The notes: generated from the letters alone by a model not told the origin. 34,441 bases of DNA from an uncultured Dechloromonas sp. (GCA_937996725.1 CALKUR010000052.1:1-34441); one strand, 5' to 3'; shown: positions 16,320-25,458, counted from the first letter of the stretch. Made by a program: numbers and translations.

Positions 16320-17384
16320 GTGCCCTTCCAGTTTCCGAACATCCTGACGCAATCGCCTTACCTGGTATCACCGGTGAGCGTGACACGCATCATGCTCAAG
16401 GTGCTATTTGCACTGGTGCCCGGCATCATTGCCTACGTTGTGCTGTTCGGCGTCGGGATCCTGGTGCAACTCCTGCTTGCCACAGTGACGGCTATCGTGG
16501 CCGAAGCCTTGTTTCTCAAAATTCGTCATCGCCCAGTCGCACCGGCACTCGCAGACCTTTCGGCCGTCGTCACCGCTTGGCTGATCGCTCTATCGTTTCC
16601 GCCCACCGGCCCATGGTGGCTGGTCGTGGTCGGGACCCTATTCGCCATCATCATCGTCAAGCAACTCTACGGCGGTCTGGGTCAGAATCCGTTCAATCCG
16701 GCCATGGCAGCGTATGCGATCTGCATCGTGTCGTTCCCGGCCATCATGTCGCAATGGCCGATGACGCTGGCCAATAGCGGTCTGACGATCGCGGATCAGA
16801 TCGGTGCCATCTTTAACCATGCCCAGAACATCGATGCTTGGGCCGGTGCAACGCCACTCGATCATCTGAAAACCACGCTCCGCCTGTCGATGGCCAATGA
16901 CAGCCTGACCGTACAGAGCATTGCCGAAAACCAGAAGATCTACGGCATTGGTGCTGGTCAGGGTTGGGAATGGGTCACGCTCGGCTGGCTCGTTGGCGGT
17001 CTGTGGCTGTGGCAACAACGCGTGATCACGTGGCATATTCCGGTGGCCTTCGTCGCTGGCCTCGGCGCGCTCGCCCTGCTGTGCTGGGGCATCGATCCCA
17101 AGCACTACGCCAGCCCAGTCTTCCATATCTTCGGCGGCGCGACGCTGCTGGGTGCCTTCTTTATCGCCACTGACCCGGTCAGCGGCGCAACGACGCCACG
17201 CGGCAAGCTAATCTTTGCTGCCGGTGCCGGCATCATTGCCTATCTGATTCGCGTCTTTGGCGCGTTTCCGGATGGCGTCGCCTTTGGCGTTCTGCTGATG
17301 AACATCTGTGTACCACTGATCGACATGTACACGCAGCCGGCGATATTTGGTGAGAAGATCAAAGATAAGAAAGACGCCCCATGA
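16320..17384 (+). CDS. rnfD: Rnf complex membrane flavoprotein subunit RnfD
   Basis: RnfD is a multi-helix membrane subunit that carries covalent FMN. It has 354 residues with a GTG start. It opens with FPNILTQSPYLVSP, a typical RnfD N-terminus, then about nine or ten hydrophobic helices. GLGQNPFNPAMAAYA near residue 120 is a family signature. TDPVSGATTPRGK near 284-296 holds the Thr (about 291) that ApbE flavinylates in this family. The last codon overlaps the rnfG ATG (ATGA), which suggests coupled translation. No apbE flavin transferase gene is in the window. Confidence 0.95.
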   Translation: MPFQFPNILTQSPYLVSPVSVTRIMLKVLFALVPGIIAYVVLFGVGILVQLLLATVTAIVAEALFLKIRHRPVAPALADLSAVVTAWLIALSFPPTGPWWLVVVGTLFAIIIVKQLYGGLGQNPFNPAMAAYAICIVSFPAIMSQWPMTLANSGLTIADQIGAIFNHAQNIDAWAGATPLDHLKTTLRLSMANDSLTVQSIAENQKIYGIGAGQGWEWVTLGWLVGGLWLWQQRVITWHIPVAFVAGLGALALLCWGIDPKHYASPVFHIFGGATLLGAFFIATDPVSGATTPRGKLIFAAGAGIIAYLIRVFGAFPDGVAFGVLLMNICVPLIDMYTQPAIFGEKIKDKKDAP

Positions 17385-18061
17385 GCACGCCTGAAGAAAA
17401 GCGTCTCTTCCGCGTCTCGCTCGAAACGTCTCTGACGTTGCTGGCCTTCGTCATCCTGTTTACAGCGCTTTCAGCTTGGGTCTATCTTTTTACCAAGCCA
17501 ACGATCGAAGCATCCGCCAAAGAAGAACGCCTGGTGTTCTTTAACCAGGTACTCCCCAGGAATTTGTACAACAACGATCCCATTACCGACACCATGACCT
17601 TGCCGCCCGAGCCTGCCCTGGGTCAACGTTTCCCGACGCAGGTGTATCGGGCCCGCATGAATGGCAAACCGGCCGGGCTGATCATTGAAGCGATTGCGCC
17701 AGACGGCTACAGCGGCGATATCAAGATGCTGATCGGTCTGGATGCCAAGGGCAATCTGCTCAGCGTGCGCGTCACCGAGCACAAAGAAACTCCGGGGCTG
17801 GGCGATTACATCGACCCCAAAAAGGATCGCAACAAGGCCCACCCGTGGATTTCGCAATTCGATAATCTGCCGGCGCTCTCGGATGTGCAATGGCATGTCA
17901 AGAAAGACGGCGGCGTCTTTGACGCGGTGGCCGGAGCCACGGTCACTCCGCGCGCTGTTGTCAAAGCTGTACACAAAGCCGTACAGTTTGCACAAGCCAA
18001 CCTCACCCTACTCTTTGGTCCGGCCAGTAACGGCCAGACTCAGAGCAGTCAGCGTCATTAA
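17381..18061 (+). CDS. rnfG: Rnf complex FMN-binding subunit RnfG
   Basis: RnfG is the periplasm-facing subunit with covalently bound FMN. It has 226 residues: one N-terminal membrane anchor (about 16-37) and a soluble FMN-binding domain. TPGLGDYIDPKK near 137 and FDAVAGATVTPRAVVKAV near 181-198 are the signatures. Thr187 in GATVT is the expected phosphoester attachment site. The position normally Ser in SGAT is Ala here, which I believe also occurs in other RnfG proteins. It overlaps rnfD by 4 bp, and rnfE follows after 11 bp. Confidence 0.94.
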   Translation: MSTPEEKRLFRVSLETSLTLLAFVILFTALSAWVYLFTKPTIEASAKEERLVFFNQVLPRNLYNNDPITDTMTLPPEPALGQRFPTQVYRARMNGKPAGLIIEAIAPDGYSGDIKMLIGLDAKGNLLSVRVTEHKETPGLGDYIDPKKDRNKAHPWISQFDNLPALSDVQWHVKKDGGVFDAVAGATVTPRAVVKAVHKAVQFAQANLTLLFGPASNGQTQSSQRH

Positions 18062-18072
18062 CGGAGCGCAGC

Positions 18073-18768
18073 ATGGCGATCTTTGATACTCAGGAACTTA
18101 AAGACGTTACCGCGAACGGTCTGTGGAAGCAGAACAGTACGCTGGTGCAGATTCTGGGCATGTGCCCGGTCCTCGCCATCACCACCACCATGGTCAATGG
18201 TGCAATGATTTCCTTCGCCACGCTGATGGTCATGGCCTCCGGCAATCTGATTGTTGCCATGTTGCGTAACTACATTCCGTATGAAATCCGCATCCCGGTC
18301 TTCATCCTGATCGCAGCCGCCATGGTGACGCTGATCGATCTGACCATGAATGCCTATCTGCATGGTCTGTACTTGGTTCTCGGCATTTTCATCCCCCTGA
18401 TCATTACCAACTGCCTCGTGTTAGCACGTATCGAAGCCTTTGCCGCTAAGCACAACCCGATTTCATCGGCCTGGGATGGTGCGATGATGGGCATGGGCAT
18501 GGTCTGGACACTATCGCTGCTCGGCGCGATCCGGGAATTCATTGGCACCGGCGCTATTCTTGGCGGCATCGATCTCGTCTTCCCGTCACTGCAACCGATT
18601 CAGATTCTGCCGGAGAGCTATCCAGGCCTATTGTGGGCGATTCTGCCACCGGGGGCGTTTACGGTGCTGGGTTTCCTGGTTGCCTGGCGTAACTGGTATA
18701 TGGCGCGTCAAGCCGCACAGAATAAACAGCCGATCCCACAACCGTTGGCCACTGGCGGCTGTCACTAA
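18073..18768 (+). CDS. rnfE: Rnf complex membrane subunit RnfE
   Basis: RnfE is the paralogue of RnfA in the membrane core. It has 231 residues and about six helices, and the start is supported by GGAG 6 bp upstream. Signatures are NGLWKQNSTLVQILGMCPVL near residue 16, with the conserved Cys, and PLIITNCLVLARIEAFA near 112, with the second Cys. The two probably share the membrane FeS centre with RnfA. The C-terminus ends in a short hydrophilic tail. It completes the complex, and nth starts 17 bp later, a gene order also known in gammaproteobacteria. Confidence 0.95.
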   Translation: MAIFDTQELKDVTANGLWKQNSTLVQILGMCPVLAITTTMVNGAMISFATLMVMASGNLIVAMLRNYIPYEIRIPVFILIAAAMVTLIDLTMNAYLHGLYLVLGIFIPLIITNCLVLARIEAFAAKHNPISSAWDGAMMGMGMVWTLSLLGAIREFIGTGAILGGIDLVFPSLQPIQILPESYPGLLWAILPPGAFTVLGFLVAWRNWYMARQAAQNKQPIPQPLATGGCH

Positions 18769-18785
18769 GACGGCTTCACACCCGC

Positions 18786-19445
18786 ATGAACAAAGCACAG
18801 CGGGTTGAGTTCTTCAGTCGCCTGCAGGCGGCTAACCCGCATCCGACGACAGAACTCGAATACGGCTCAACCTTCCAGCTTTTGATTGCCGTCATCCTGT
18901 CGGCGCAAGCCACAGATAAGGGCGTGAATCTGGCAACGCGCCAGCTGTTCAAAGATGCGCCGGATGCAGCCAGCATGGCCGTGCTCGGCATCGAAGGACT
19001 TGTGCCTTACATCAAGTCCATCGGACTCTATCCGACCAAGTCGAAGAATGTCATCGCTACCTGCCAGATCCTACGGGATCAATACGGTGGCGAAGTCCCG
19101 GAAGATCGCTCAGCGCTCGAAGCGTTACCCGGCGTCGGTCGCAAGACCGCCAACGTCGTTCTGAATACCGCCTTCGGTCACCCGACCATGGCCGTCGATA
19201 CGCATATCTTCCGTGTTTCAAATCGCACCGGTTTAGCACCTGGTAAAACGGTGCTTACGGTTGAACAAAAGCTCCTCAAAGCCGTGCCACCGGAATTCCT
19301 CCACGATGCCCACCACTGGCTCATCCTGCTCGGCCGCTATATCTGCAAGGCGCGAAAACCCGAATGTGAACGCTGCCCGGTGGTCGATCTCTGTCGCGCC
19401 CCGGAGGCCAAGGCCGCACTCAAGAAACTGAATCCCAAGCAGTAA
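18786..19445 (+). CDS. nth: Endonuclease III (base-excision repair glycosylase/AP lyase)
   Basis: Nth removes oxidised pyrimidines and nicks the resulting site. It has 219 residues. The helix-hairpin-helix LPGVGRKTANVV includes catalytic Lys120, Asp138 is in VDTHIFR, and the [4Fe-4S] ligands are C187, C194, C197 and C203. These numbers coincide with those of the E. coli enzyme as I recall them. It is the seventh gene of the rnf run, and the DUF1841 gene follows 9 bp after. Co-transcription with rnf is likely from spacing. Confidence 0.97.
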   Translation: MNKAQRVEFFSRLQAANPHPTTELEYGSTFQLLIAVILSAQATDKGVNLATRQLFKDAPDAASMAVLGIEGLVPYIKSIGLYPTKSKNVIATCQILRDQYGGEVPEDRSALEALPGVGRKTANVVLNTAFGHPTMAVDTHIFRVSNRTGLAPGKTVLTVEQKLLKAVPPEFLHDAHHWLILLGRYICKARKPECERCPVVDLCRAPEAKAALKKLNPKQ

Positions 19446-19454
19446 AATACGCCC

Positions 19455-19880
19455 ATGATTTTTACACCGACCAAAGACCAGGTTCGCCACTTCTTCTGCG
19501 AAGCGCGGCGCAAGCAACGCGAGAGTTTGCCGCTGGATGGGGCTGAAGCGATCGCTGCCGATGTCATTACCCTACATCCGGAATACTATGCCCTGCTCGA
19601 CAATCCGGAAGCCGCCCTAGCCGGTGAATGGACACCCGAACAGGGCACGATGAATCCAATGTTGCATCTATCGCTGCATATGGCACTCCTGGAGCAACTT
19701 TCCGTTGATTCACCCCCAGGAATCCGCGCCATCTTCGAACAACAGGCAGCTAAGCTGGGAGATGCTCATGAAGCACTACATCGTCTGCTCGAATGTCTGG
19801 GTGAAACGGTATGGCATGCACAGCAGCCGGGTGGGATATTCGATACCGAAGTGTATCTCGAACGTTTGAAGAGACTCTAA
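19455..19880 (+). CDS. DUF1841 family protein
   Basis: This is a cytoplasmic protein of 141 residues with no signal or membrane segment. It has the DUF1841 pattern: an N-terminal FTPTKDQVRHFF, DVITLHPEYYALLDNPEAAL in the middle, then the conserved NPMLHLSLHMALLEQLSVDSPP stretch near 73-94 with two His, and a final DTEVYLERLKRL. The family is common in betaproteobacteria and has no known function. It sits 9 bp after nth and ends the rnf-nth run, just before a terminator. Confidence 0.88.
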   Translation: MIFTPTKDQVRHFFCEARRKQRESLPLDGAEAIAADVITLHPEYYALLDNPEAALAGEWTPEQGTMNPMLHLSLHMALLEQLSVDSPPGIRAIFEQQAAKLGDAHEALHRLLECLGETVWHAQQPGGIFDTEVYLERLKRL

Positions 19881-19885
19881 ATAAA

Positions 19886-19911
19886 AAAACGGCGTCCGAG
19901 GACGCCGTTTT
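19886..19911. terminator. Bidirectional terminator between DUF1841 and phaB
   Basis: A 12-bp stem (19886-19897 with 19900-19911, core CGGCGTCC/GGACGCCG) lies between the two convergent stops. It gives TTTT on the + strand and a longer T tract on the - strand, so it can end both transcripts. Confidence 0.92.
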
Positions 19912-19932
19912 CATGTGATCGGAAAAATCCGA

Positions 19933-20670
19933 TTACATATGGATACCACCGTTCAGCGAGAAGTCCGCACCCGTCGAGAAGCTGCCATCCGGACCGGCAA
20001 GCCACGAAACGATCGAAGCGATTTCTTCTGGGGTACCTAAACGCTTCACCGGCACACCGGCAATGATTTTCTCGAGCACATCTTCACGAATGGCCTTCAC
20101 CATATCCGTACCGATGTAGCCTGGCGACACGGTATTCACCGTCACACCTTTGCTGGCCACTTCCTGTGCCAGAGCCATGGTAAAACCATGCATACCAGCC
20201 TTGGCGGTCGAGTAGTTGACCTGACCCATCTGACCCTTCTGACCGTTCACCGACGAGATGTTGACGATACGACCCCAGTTGCGATCGATCATGCCATCCA
20301 CGACCTGCTTGGTGACGTTGAACATCGAGTTCAGGTTGGTGTCGATCACAGCGTCCCATGCCTCACGGGTCATCTTGCGGAACATGCCGTCACGCGTAAT
20401 ACCGGCATTGTTCACCAGGACGTCGACTTCGCCGACTTCCTTTTTAACCTTTTCGAATGCGGCGACGGTGCTATCCCAGTCGGCCACGTTACCTTCGGAG
20501 GCGATAAAGTCGTAACCCTGAGCCTTCTGGTCAGCCAGCCACTTGTCTTTACGTGGTGAGTTCGGGCCACAACCAGCAACGACGGTAAAACCGTCTTTGG
20601 CGAGGCGCTGACAAATCGAGGTTCCGATACCACCCATACCACCTGTTACATAGGCTACACGCTTGCTCAT
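19933..20670 (-). CDS. phaB: Acetoacetyl-CoA reductase (PhaB/PhbB)
   Basis: This enzyme reduces acetoacetyl-CoA to 3-hydroxybutyryl-CoA with NADPH, the second step of polyhydroxybutyrate synthesis. It has 245 residues and is a short-chain dehydrogenase. The nucleotide loop is VTGGMGGIG at 8-16, then NNAG near 87-90, and the catalytic Ser-Tyr-Lys in NISSVNGQ and YSTAKAG. The start is supported by GGGAG 8 bp upstream. The GMFRKMTREAWDAVI and VNTVSPGYIGTDMV stretches resemble PhaB more than FabG. It stands alone here: no phaA or phaC is seen, and a FabG-like role cannot be fully excluded. Confidence 0.9.
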   Translation of the reverse strand: MSKRVAYVTGGMGGIGTSICQRLAKDGFTVVAGCGPNSPRKDKWLADQKAQGYDFIASEGNVADWDSTVAAFEKVKKEVGEVDVLVNNAGITRDGMFRKMTREAWDAVIDTNLNSMFNVTKQVVDGMIDRNWGRIVNISSVNGQKGQMGQVNYSTAKAGMHGFTMALAQEVASKGVTVNTVSPGYIGTDMVKAIREDVLEKIIAGVPVKRLGTPEEIASIVSWLAGPDGSFSTGADFSLNGGIHM

Positions 20671-20718
20671 ACTTCTGTCTCCCGGTGACGTCTTGTCGAC
20701 TGTTTTAATCCGTTTTTA

Positions 20719-20736
20719 CCGCCGTAATTACAGCGG
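20719..20736. promoter_or_regulatory. Near-perfect 18-bp palindrome upstream of phaB
   Basis: CCGCCGTAATTACAGCGG is symmetric at 8 of 9 base pairs, with GTAATTAC as the core. It lies 49 bp upstream of the phaB start in the gap before the divergent MFS gene. It has the look of a dimeric regulator site; no T tract suggests termination. Confidence 0.35.
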
Positions 20737-20931
20737 CTTATTTGGACTCTGCAACGAATCCCGTGTTTTGTAAATACGCAAGGCACAAAACACCACGCCC
20801 TGATCTGGGCCGGTATTGATGCTCACAGGATCACTTTCCACCACAAAACTTTCAGCCAGCTGACAATGTCGGGAAAAACTTTCAACGGTCGACCGCACCT
20901 GACCCCAAGACGCTTCCGGTAGGATGCGCTG

Positions 20932-22119
20932 ATGCACTTCTCAAAATCGCCTATTCTGGTCATCGTAGTCGCCCAACTATTCGGCACCTCGCTGTGGTTC
21001 TCCGCCAACGGTGCCGCCGGCAGCCTGATGCAAAGCTGGGGGATTACGGAAGCCGATATCGGCCTCCTCACCAATGCTGTCCAGCTGGGGTTTATCGTCG
21101 GCACGCTGACTTTTTCGCTCAGCGGCCTGGCCGACCGCTTCGAAGCCAGTCGTATCTTTACTGTTTCCGCCCTGTTCGGCGCACTCTTTAACGCGCTCTT
21201 CGCGCTCAGCGCTGAAGGACTCAGCAGTGGCCTGGTGCTGCGCTTTGCCGTCGGTTTCGCTTTAGCGGGGGTTTACCCGCTGGGCATGAAGATGGTCGTC
21301 AGCTGGGCCCCGGAACGGGCTGGCCACACCCTGGCACAACTACTGGGTATGCTGACCCTGGGGACGGCGTTGCCGCACGGCATCCGTCTCGTGGGCGCCG
21401 ATTGGTCCTGGCAATCGTCGATTCTTGTCTCGAGTGCTTTGGCCGTCGTCGCTGCAGGCATGATCTGGACCCTCGGCGATGGGCCCCATCTCAAACTCAA
21501 ACCGAGCGGCCCCGGCATTCGTCTCGGCCGTGTACTCACAGCTTTTACCATTCCACAGTTCCGCGCCTCGGCCCTCGCTTACTTCGGCCATATGTGGGAG
21601 GTCTATGCCTTCTGGACGCTGGTCCCGGCACTCCTGATCGTTAGCGGACTGGCGCAGCCCAACACCCCTGCGCTATCGGGCATGGCTTTTCTGGTCGTGG
21701 GCATTGGTGCGATCAGCTGCATGTTAGGCGGACAGCTTAGCCAGCGTATCGGCAGTGCCCGTGTCGCTGCCGGTGCCTTGGCGGGGTCGGCACTCAGCTG
21801 CGCCCTCTTCCCCCTGATGCCCATTGATCAGCCGGCCTGGTTGCTCGCCTTGCTGTTGTTCTGGGGCGCGACGGTGGTTGCGGATTCCCCCCAGTTCTCT
21901 GCCATGTCTGCCAGAGCGGCACCGCCGGAATTCGTCGGTAGCGCGCTGGCCTTACAAAATGCCATTGGCTTTACCATCGGCATGATCTCGATCCAACTCG
22001 GTACCGCGCTGGTGGGCACCATCGGTACCTATATTGCCTGGCTACTGCTGCCGGGACCGCTATTGGCACTCTGGGTGCTCTCACCGCTCTGGCGTAAATC
22101 ACCCGCTTCACTGACCTGA
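20932..22119 (+). CDS. MFS transporter, substrate unknown
   Basis: This is a major facilitator transporter of 395 residues with about twelve hydrophobic helices. Signatures are FGTSLWFSANGAAGSLMQ in helix 1, then LADRFEASR in the loop between helices 2 and 3 (the MFS motif A position, here short and lacking the usual GxxxDRxGR form). The start is ATG at 20932 with AGGA 7 bp upstream. The substrate cannot be read from the sequence. phaB is divergent 260 bp away, and a second, unrelated MFS gene starts 29 bp after its stop. Confidence 0.85.
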   Translation: MHFSKSPILVIVVAQLFGTSLWFSANGAAGSLMQSWGITEADIGLLTNAVQLGFIVGTLTFSLSGLADRFEASRIFTVSALFGALFNALFALSAEGLSSGLVLRFAVGFALAGVYPLGMKMVVSWAPERAGHTLAQLLGMLTLGTALPHGIRLVGADWSWQSSILVSSALAVVAAGMIWTLGDGPHLKLKPSGPGIRLGRVLTAFTIPQFRASALAYFGHMWEVYAFWTLVPALLIVSGLAQPNTPALSGMAFLVVGIGAISCMLGGQLSQRIGSARVAAGALAGSALSCALFPLMPIDQPAWLLALLLFWGATVVADSPQFSAMSARAAPPEFVGSALALQNAIGFTIGMISIQLGTALVGTIGTYIAWLLLPGPLLALWVLSPLWRKSPASLT

Positions 22120-22148
22120 CTTCAATCACTTTCCCGAAACGACACACC

Positions 22149-23369
22149 ATGTTCGGCAACATCCGCAAAGCACTCTCCGCCCCGAATGCCATGACAGTAA
22201 CGCTGGCCGCCGCTGGCATTCTGGTCGTCACGATGGGCACCCGCCAATCTTTGGGGCTCTTCGTTGCGCCGATTAATTCAACGAGCGATATCGGTATTGT
22301 TGCCATCAGTTTGGCGCTGGCCATTGGTCAATTCTGCTGGGGGCTGGCACAACCCTTTTCGGGATTCCTTTCGGATCGGTACGGTCCAGGCAAGGTACTG
22401 GTTGCGGGTCTCTTCCTCTTGGCGCTGGGCAGCGCGATTACACCCTTCATGTTGTCCGACTTCGGCCTCATCATCAGCCTCGGCATGCTGATTTCGATTG
22501 GCTCCGGCTTCGGGGGCTTCTCTGTGCTGATCGGCGCTACCGCACAACGCATCCCGGCCGAAGCACGCGGCCCCGCTTCCGGCGTGATCAATGCCGGCGG
22601 CTCATTCGGCCAGTTCATCGGCGCACCGATCTTTCAAAGTCTCATTCAGCTGATTGGTTGGGCGGGATCACTCTGGGCTATGGCCATCATCGCGCTGAGC
22701 GCCCTGCCGTTGATTAATCGCCTGACCGGTGCCAAGACCATTCACGTCCACCCGCAGAATCTGTCAGAAAGCGATCCCTTCGGCAAAACTATCTGCGGCG
22801 CGCTTGGTAACCCGAACTACTTTCTACTCAATCTGGGCTTTTTCACCTGCGGTTTCCACATCGCATTCCTGGTGACGCACTTGCCGGGTGAAGTCAGCCT
22901 GTGTGGGCTACCGGCCAGTGTGGCGAGCTGGGCGCTGGCGATCATCGGGTTAAGCAACGTTTTCGGCAGCCTTTACGCCGGACAGTGTGTGGCACGTTAT
23001 CGCAGCAAATACATACTCGCCGCCATGTACGGTAGCCGCGCCCTGCTCATCCTCGGTTATATGCTGCTGCCAAAGACCGAGTGGACCTATTACATTTTCG
23101 CGGCCGGCCTAGGGTTCACCTGGCTTGCCACGGTACCTCCAACAGCGGCGATTGTCGGCAAGCTGTTCAGCTTGCGCTACCTTGCCACGCTGTTTGGCAT
23201 CTCGATGCTGTCACATCAGATTGGCGCATTCTTCGGCGCTTATCTCGGCGGTCTCGCTATCGCCGAATACGGCAATCTGGATGCGATGTGGATCGCCGAC
23301 ATGGCGCTGGCCGCCTTGGCTGCGTTGGTGAACCTACCGATCAAGGAAGCACCGGTTAAAACGGCTTAA
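22149..23369 (+). CDS. MFS transporter, monocarboxylate/oxalate-formate-type
   Basis: This is a 406-residue transporter with about twelve membrane helices. GTRQSLGLFVAPI near residue 31 and FSGFLSDRYGPGKVLVAG near 74, which carries a clear MFS motif A, fit the monocarboxylate/oxalate:formate branch. That assignment is from pattern, not search. It does not resemble the preceding MFS protein beyond the fold, so the pair is not a recent duplication. No Shine-Dalgarno is evident before the ATG. With 29 bp between the genes, translation may depend on the upstream one. It converges on the ABC permease gene, with 21 bp between stops and no clear terminator. Confidence 0.84.
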   Translation: MFGNIRKALSAPNAMTVTLAAAGILVVTMGTRQSLGLFVAPINSTSDIGIVAISLALAIGQFCWGLAQPFSGFLSDRYGPGKVLVAGLFLLALGSAITPFMLSDFGLIISLGMLISIGSGFGGFSVLIGATAQRIPAEARGPASGVINAGGSFGQFIGAPIFQSLIQLIGWAGSLWAMAIIALSALPLINRLTGAKTIHVHPQNLSESDPFGKTICGALGNPNYFLLNLGFFTCGFHIAFLVTHLPGEVSLCGLPASVASWALAIIGLSNVFGSLYAGQCVARYRSKYILAAMYGSRALLILGYMLLPKTEWTYYIFAAGLGFTWLATVPPTAAIVGKLFSLRYLATLFGISMLSHQIGAFFGAYLGGLAIAEYGNLDAMWIADMALAALAALVNLPIKEAPVKTA

Positions 23370-23390
23370 GCAATACCTTGAGCCGCCGGA

Positions 23391-24065
23391 TTAGCCGATT
23401 ACGCTGACCCGGCGCTCCAGGAAACGCGCAGCGGCGACAATGACCGAAACCAACAACAGATAGACCACTGCGGCAAAGATATAGGCCTTGAAAAACTGGA
23501 AGTTGTACGAAGCCAATTCCTGAACGCGGGCAAAAAACTCTGTGTATTGAATCAAAAAGGCGATTGAGCTGTCTTTAAGATTACCAATCACCTGGTTGGT
23601 GAGTGCCGGCACAGAAAAGCGGAGAACTTGGGGCAACGTGATGTAGCGAAAGACCTGGGCTTCGCTAAATCCCTGAGCACGTGCCGCTTCAAGCTCAATT
23701 TGATCCAGACTGTTATAGGCCGTCGTCAAATACGCAGCATTGTAGGCAGCCACGTTCATGGTGAACCCGATGACCGCGACGGTAAACGGTTCAATCTTGA
23801 TCCCCCACTGCGGCAAACCGTAGTACATCAGGAAGAGCAGGACAATCAGCGGCATGCCAATAAAAAATGAAATGTAGGCCTCGGTGAGCTTTCGGACCAC
23901 TACGTGACGGCTAATACTGCAGTAAAAAACCAGGATCCCCAGCAGAAAGCCCGTGATACTGATGGTCACCGTCAGATGCAGGGTGTCGAGCAAACCCGAC
24001 CAGATCAAGGGCCATTGATCAGTCAGATCTTTCAGGAAATTGTGCCAAGTTCCCACGCTACTCAT
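23391..24065 (-). CDS. Polar amino acid ABC transporter permease (second)
   Basis: This HisM/GlnP-type inner-membrane permease has 224 residues and about five helices. The EAA loop that contacts the ATPase is EAARAQGFSEAQVFRYITLP near residues 130-149. Upstream, SFFIGMPLIVLLFLMYYGLP is typical of amino acid permeases. Its start overlaps the ATPase stop by 4 bp. It is the last gene of the cupin-transporter run. The two permeases here differ in sequence and presumably form a heterodimer. Confidence 0.92.
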   Translation of the reverse strand: MSSVGTWHNFLKDLTDQWPLIWSGLLDTLHLTVTISITGFLLGILVFYCSISRHVVVRKLTEAYISFFIGMPLIVLLFLMYYGLPQWGIKIEPFTVAVIGFTMNVAAYNAAYLTTAYNSLDQIELEAARAQGFSEAQVFRYITLPQVLRFSVPALTNQVIGNLKDSSIAFLIQYTEFFARVQELASYNFQFFKAYIFAAVVYLLLVSVIVAAARFLERRVSVIG

Positions 24066-24787
24066 GACCGATCAAAGAAGGCGCGGGTTTCGGCGTCCGG
24101 ACAACTTTGTGCCAGATAGTCGAAACGCTCGTTGGCCTTAACGACACCGTTTTCGAGAAAAACGACACGATCAGCAATCGATCGGCCCAGACCCACATCG
24201 TGGGTAGCGCAAATAATCGTCACTCCTTCGGCGTTCAACTGGCGAATCAGCGTGCCGACCTCTTGAGACATCACCGGGTCCAGCGCCGATGTCGGCTCGT
24301 CAAGAACCACCACCGAGGGATCCATTGCCAGCACACGCGCCAAGGCCACACGCTGCTTCTGCCCTCCTGACAATTCGGATGGGTATTTATCGTGGTGCCG
24401 CCCCATCTCCAAACGATCAAGCTGTTGGAGCGCTGCATCAGCCGCATCGTTGTTACTCATCCCACGCAATTTGATCAACCCCAGTGTAATGTTATCCATC
24501 ACATTCAGGTGGCGATACAACGCGAACTGCTGGAATACGAATCCAATTCGTTGGCGTAATTTACGAATATCTGTTTGTGGACTAGCCACATCGATGCCGT
24601 CCACATGAATCGAACCAGAGGTCGGCTCAACGAGGCGGTTCAGGCAACGCAGCAAGGTCGTCTTGCCACAGCCAGATGCGCCCATAATCACCTTGACTTC
24701 TCCAGCAGCAACGTCAAGATTAATGCCCGAGAGCACTGTCTGCCCGTTAAAGCTTTTAACCAGATCCCGAATTTGAATCAACGACAT
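24062..24787 (-). CDS. Polar amino acid ABC transporter ATPase
   Basis: This is a GlnQ/HisP-type ATPase of 241 residues. The Walker A is GASGCGKTT near 36-44, the Q-loop is in VFQQFALYRHLNVMDN, the signature is LSGGQKQR near 138-145, Walker B is VVVLDEPTSALDP, and the switch His is in CATHD. All motifs are intact. The gene lies between two permeases, with 17 bp after the first and a 4-bp overlap with the second. The substrate is not determined by this subunit. Confidence 0.94.
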   Translation of the reverse strand: MSLIQIRDLVKSFNGQTVLSGINLDVAAGEVKVIMGASGCGKTTLLRCLNRLVEPTSGSIHVDGIDVASPQTDIRKLRQRIGFVFQQFALYRHLNVMDNITLGLIKLRGMSNNDAADAALQQLDRLEMGRHHDKYPSELSGGQKQRVALARVLAMDPSVVVLDEPTSALDPVMSQEVGTLIRQLNAEGVTIICATHDVGLGRSIADRVVFLENGVVKANERFDYLAQSCPDAETRAFFDRS

Positions 24788-24804
24788 GGCTTCCCCAAGG
24801 TCTC

Positions 24805-25458
24805 TCAGACCGGCCGGATTCCCGGCACGCGATACATACGATCAATAAACTGCACACCCACCAGCAAGATCCGATAAATGGCGAAGTAAAGCACGCCCAC
24901 CGCCAGATAAATTTCCGTGCCTTGTAGGGTTGTTCCCGTGAGCGTAATCGCCTCTTTGGTGATCTCAGGAATTCCCACGGTATAAGCGAACGGTGAATAC
25001 TTCAGGACCGATGTAAACTCGTTCACCATGCCGGGCATGGCAAAACGCAACATCTGCGGCATTTCGATGTAGACAAAGATCTGCCACCGGCTCATACCCA
25101 TCGATTGCGCCGCCAGAATCTCGACCGGGTCGACGGCATCGAGTGCACCACGAAAGACTTCGGCAAGATTCGCCCCGGCTACCAAACCCAGACTCAGCGC
25201 CATCGCTGCCAGCGGCGGCACTTTGAGACCAAAGCCAGGCAAACCGAAGTAGACCAGAAACAACAGCACCAGAACCGGTATACCCCTTAGAACATAGGTA
25301 TAAATATCCGTGAGCACCTGTAACGGGCGACCACCGAGGCGGTGCGCTGCTGCGACCAGCATGCCTACCGCCAACCCGGTCGCGCTACACGTGAGCGTCA
25401 CCAGGATGGTATAGAGGAGCCCATTGGCAAGGTGGGCAAAAATCTCCGATAGGCTCAC
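24805..25458 (-). CDS. Polar amino acid ABC transporter permease (first)
   Basis: This permease has 217 residues and about five helices. It begins MSLSEIFAHLANGLLYTILV, and the EAA-like loop is EILAAQSMGMSRWQIFVYIE near residues 118-137, with VLRGIPVLVLLFLVYFGLP before it. It follows the binding-protein gene by 5 bp and precedes the ATPase by 17 bp. It is the same family as the second permease but clearly divergent from it. Confidence 0.92.
   Translation of the reverse strand: MSLSEIFAHLANGLLYTILVTLTCSATGLAVGMLVAAAHRLGGRPLQVLTDIYTYVLRGIPVLVLLFLVYFGLPGFGLKVPPLAAMALSLGLVAGANLAEVFRGALDAVDPVEILAAQSMGMSRWQIFVYIEMPQMLRFAMPGMVNEFTSVLKYSPFAYTVGIPEITKEAITLTGTTLQGTEIYLAVGVLYFAIYRILLVGVQFIDRMYRVPGIRPV

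Noticed and set aside
17921..17950. Ala in place of Ser in the RnfG flavinylation motif (AGATVT)
   Set aside because: The acceptor Thr is present, and I believe Ala at this position occurs in functional RnfG proteins, so it is not evidence of a defect.
20728..20937. 69-codon frame on the - strand between phaB and the MFS gene
   Set aside because: It starts at GTG overlapping the MFS start on the other strand, has no clear ribosome site and resembles no family I know. The stretch is better explained as the shared upstream region.
20932..23369. The two MFS genes as a recent tandem duplication
   Set aside because: Their motif A regions, helix 1 sequences and lengths differ too much; they belong to different branches of the superfamily.
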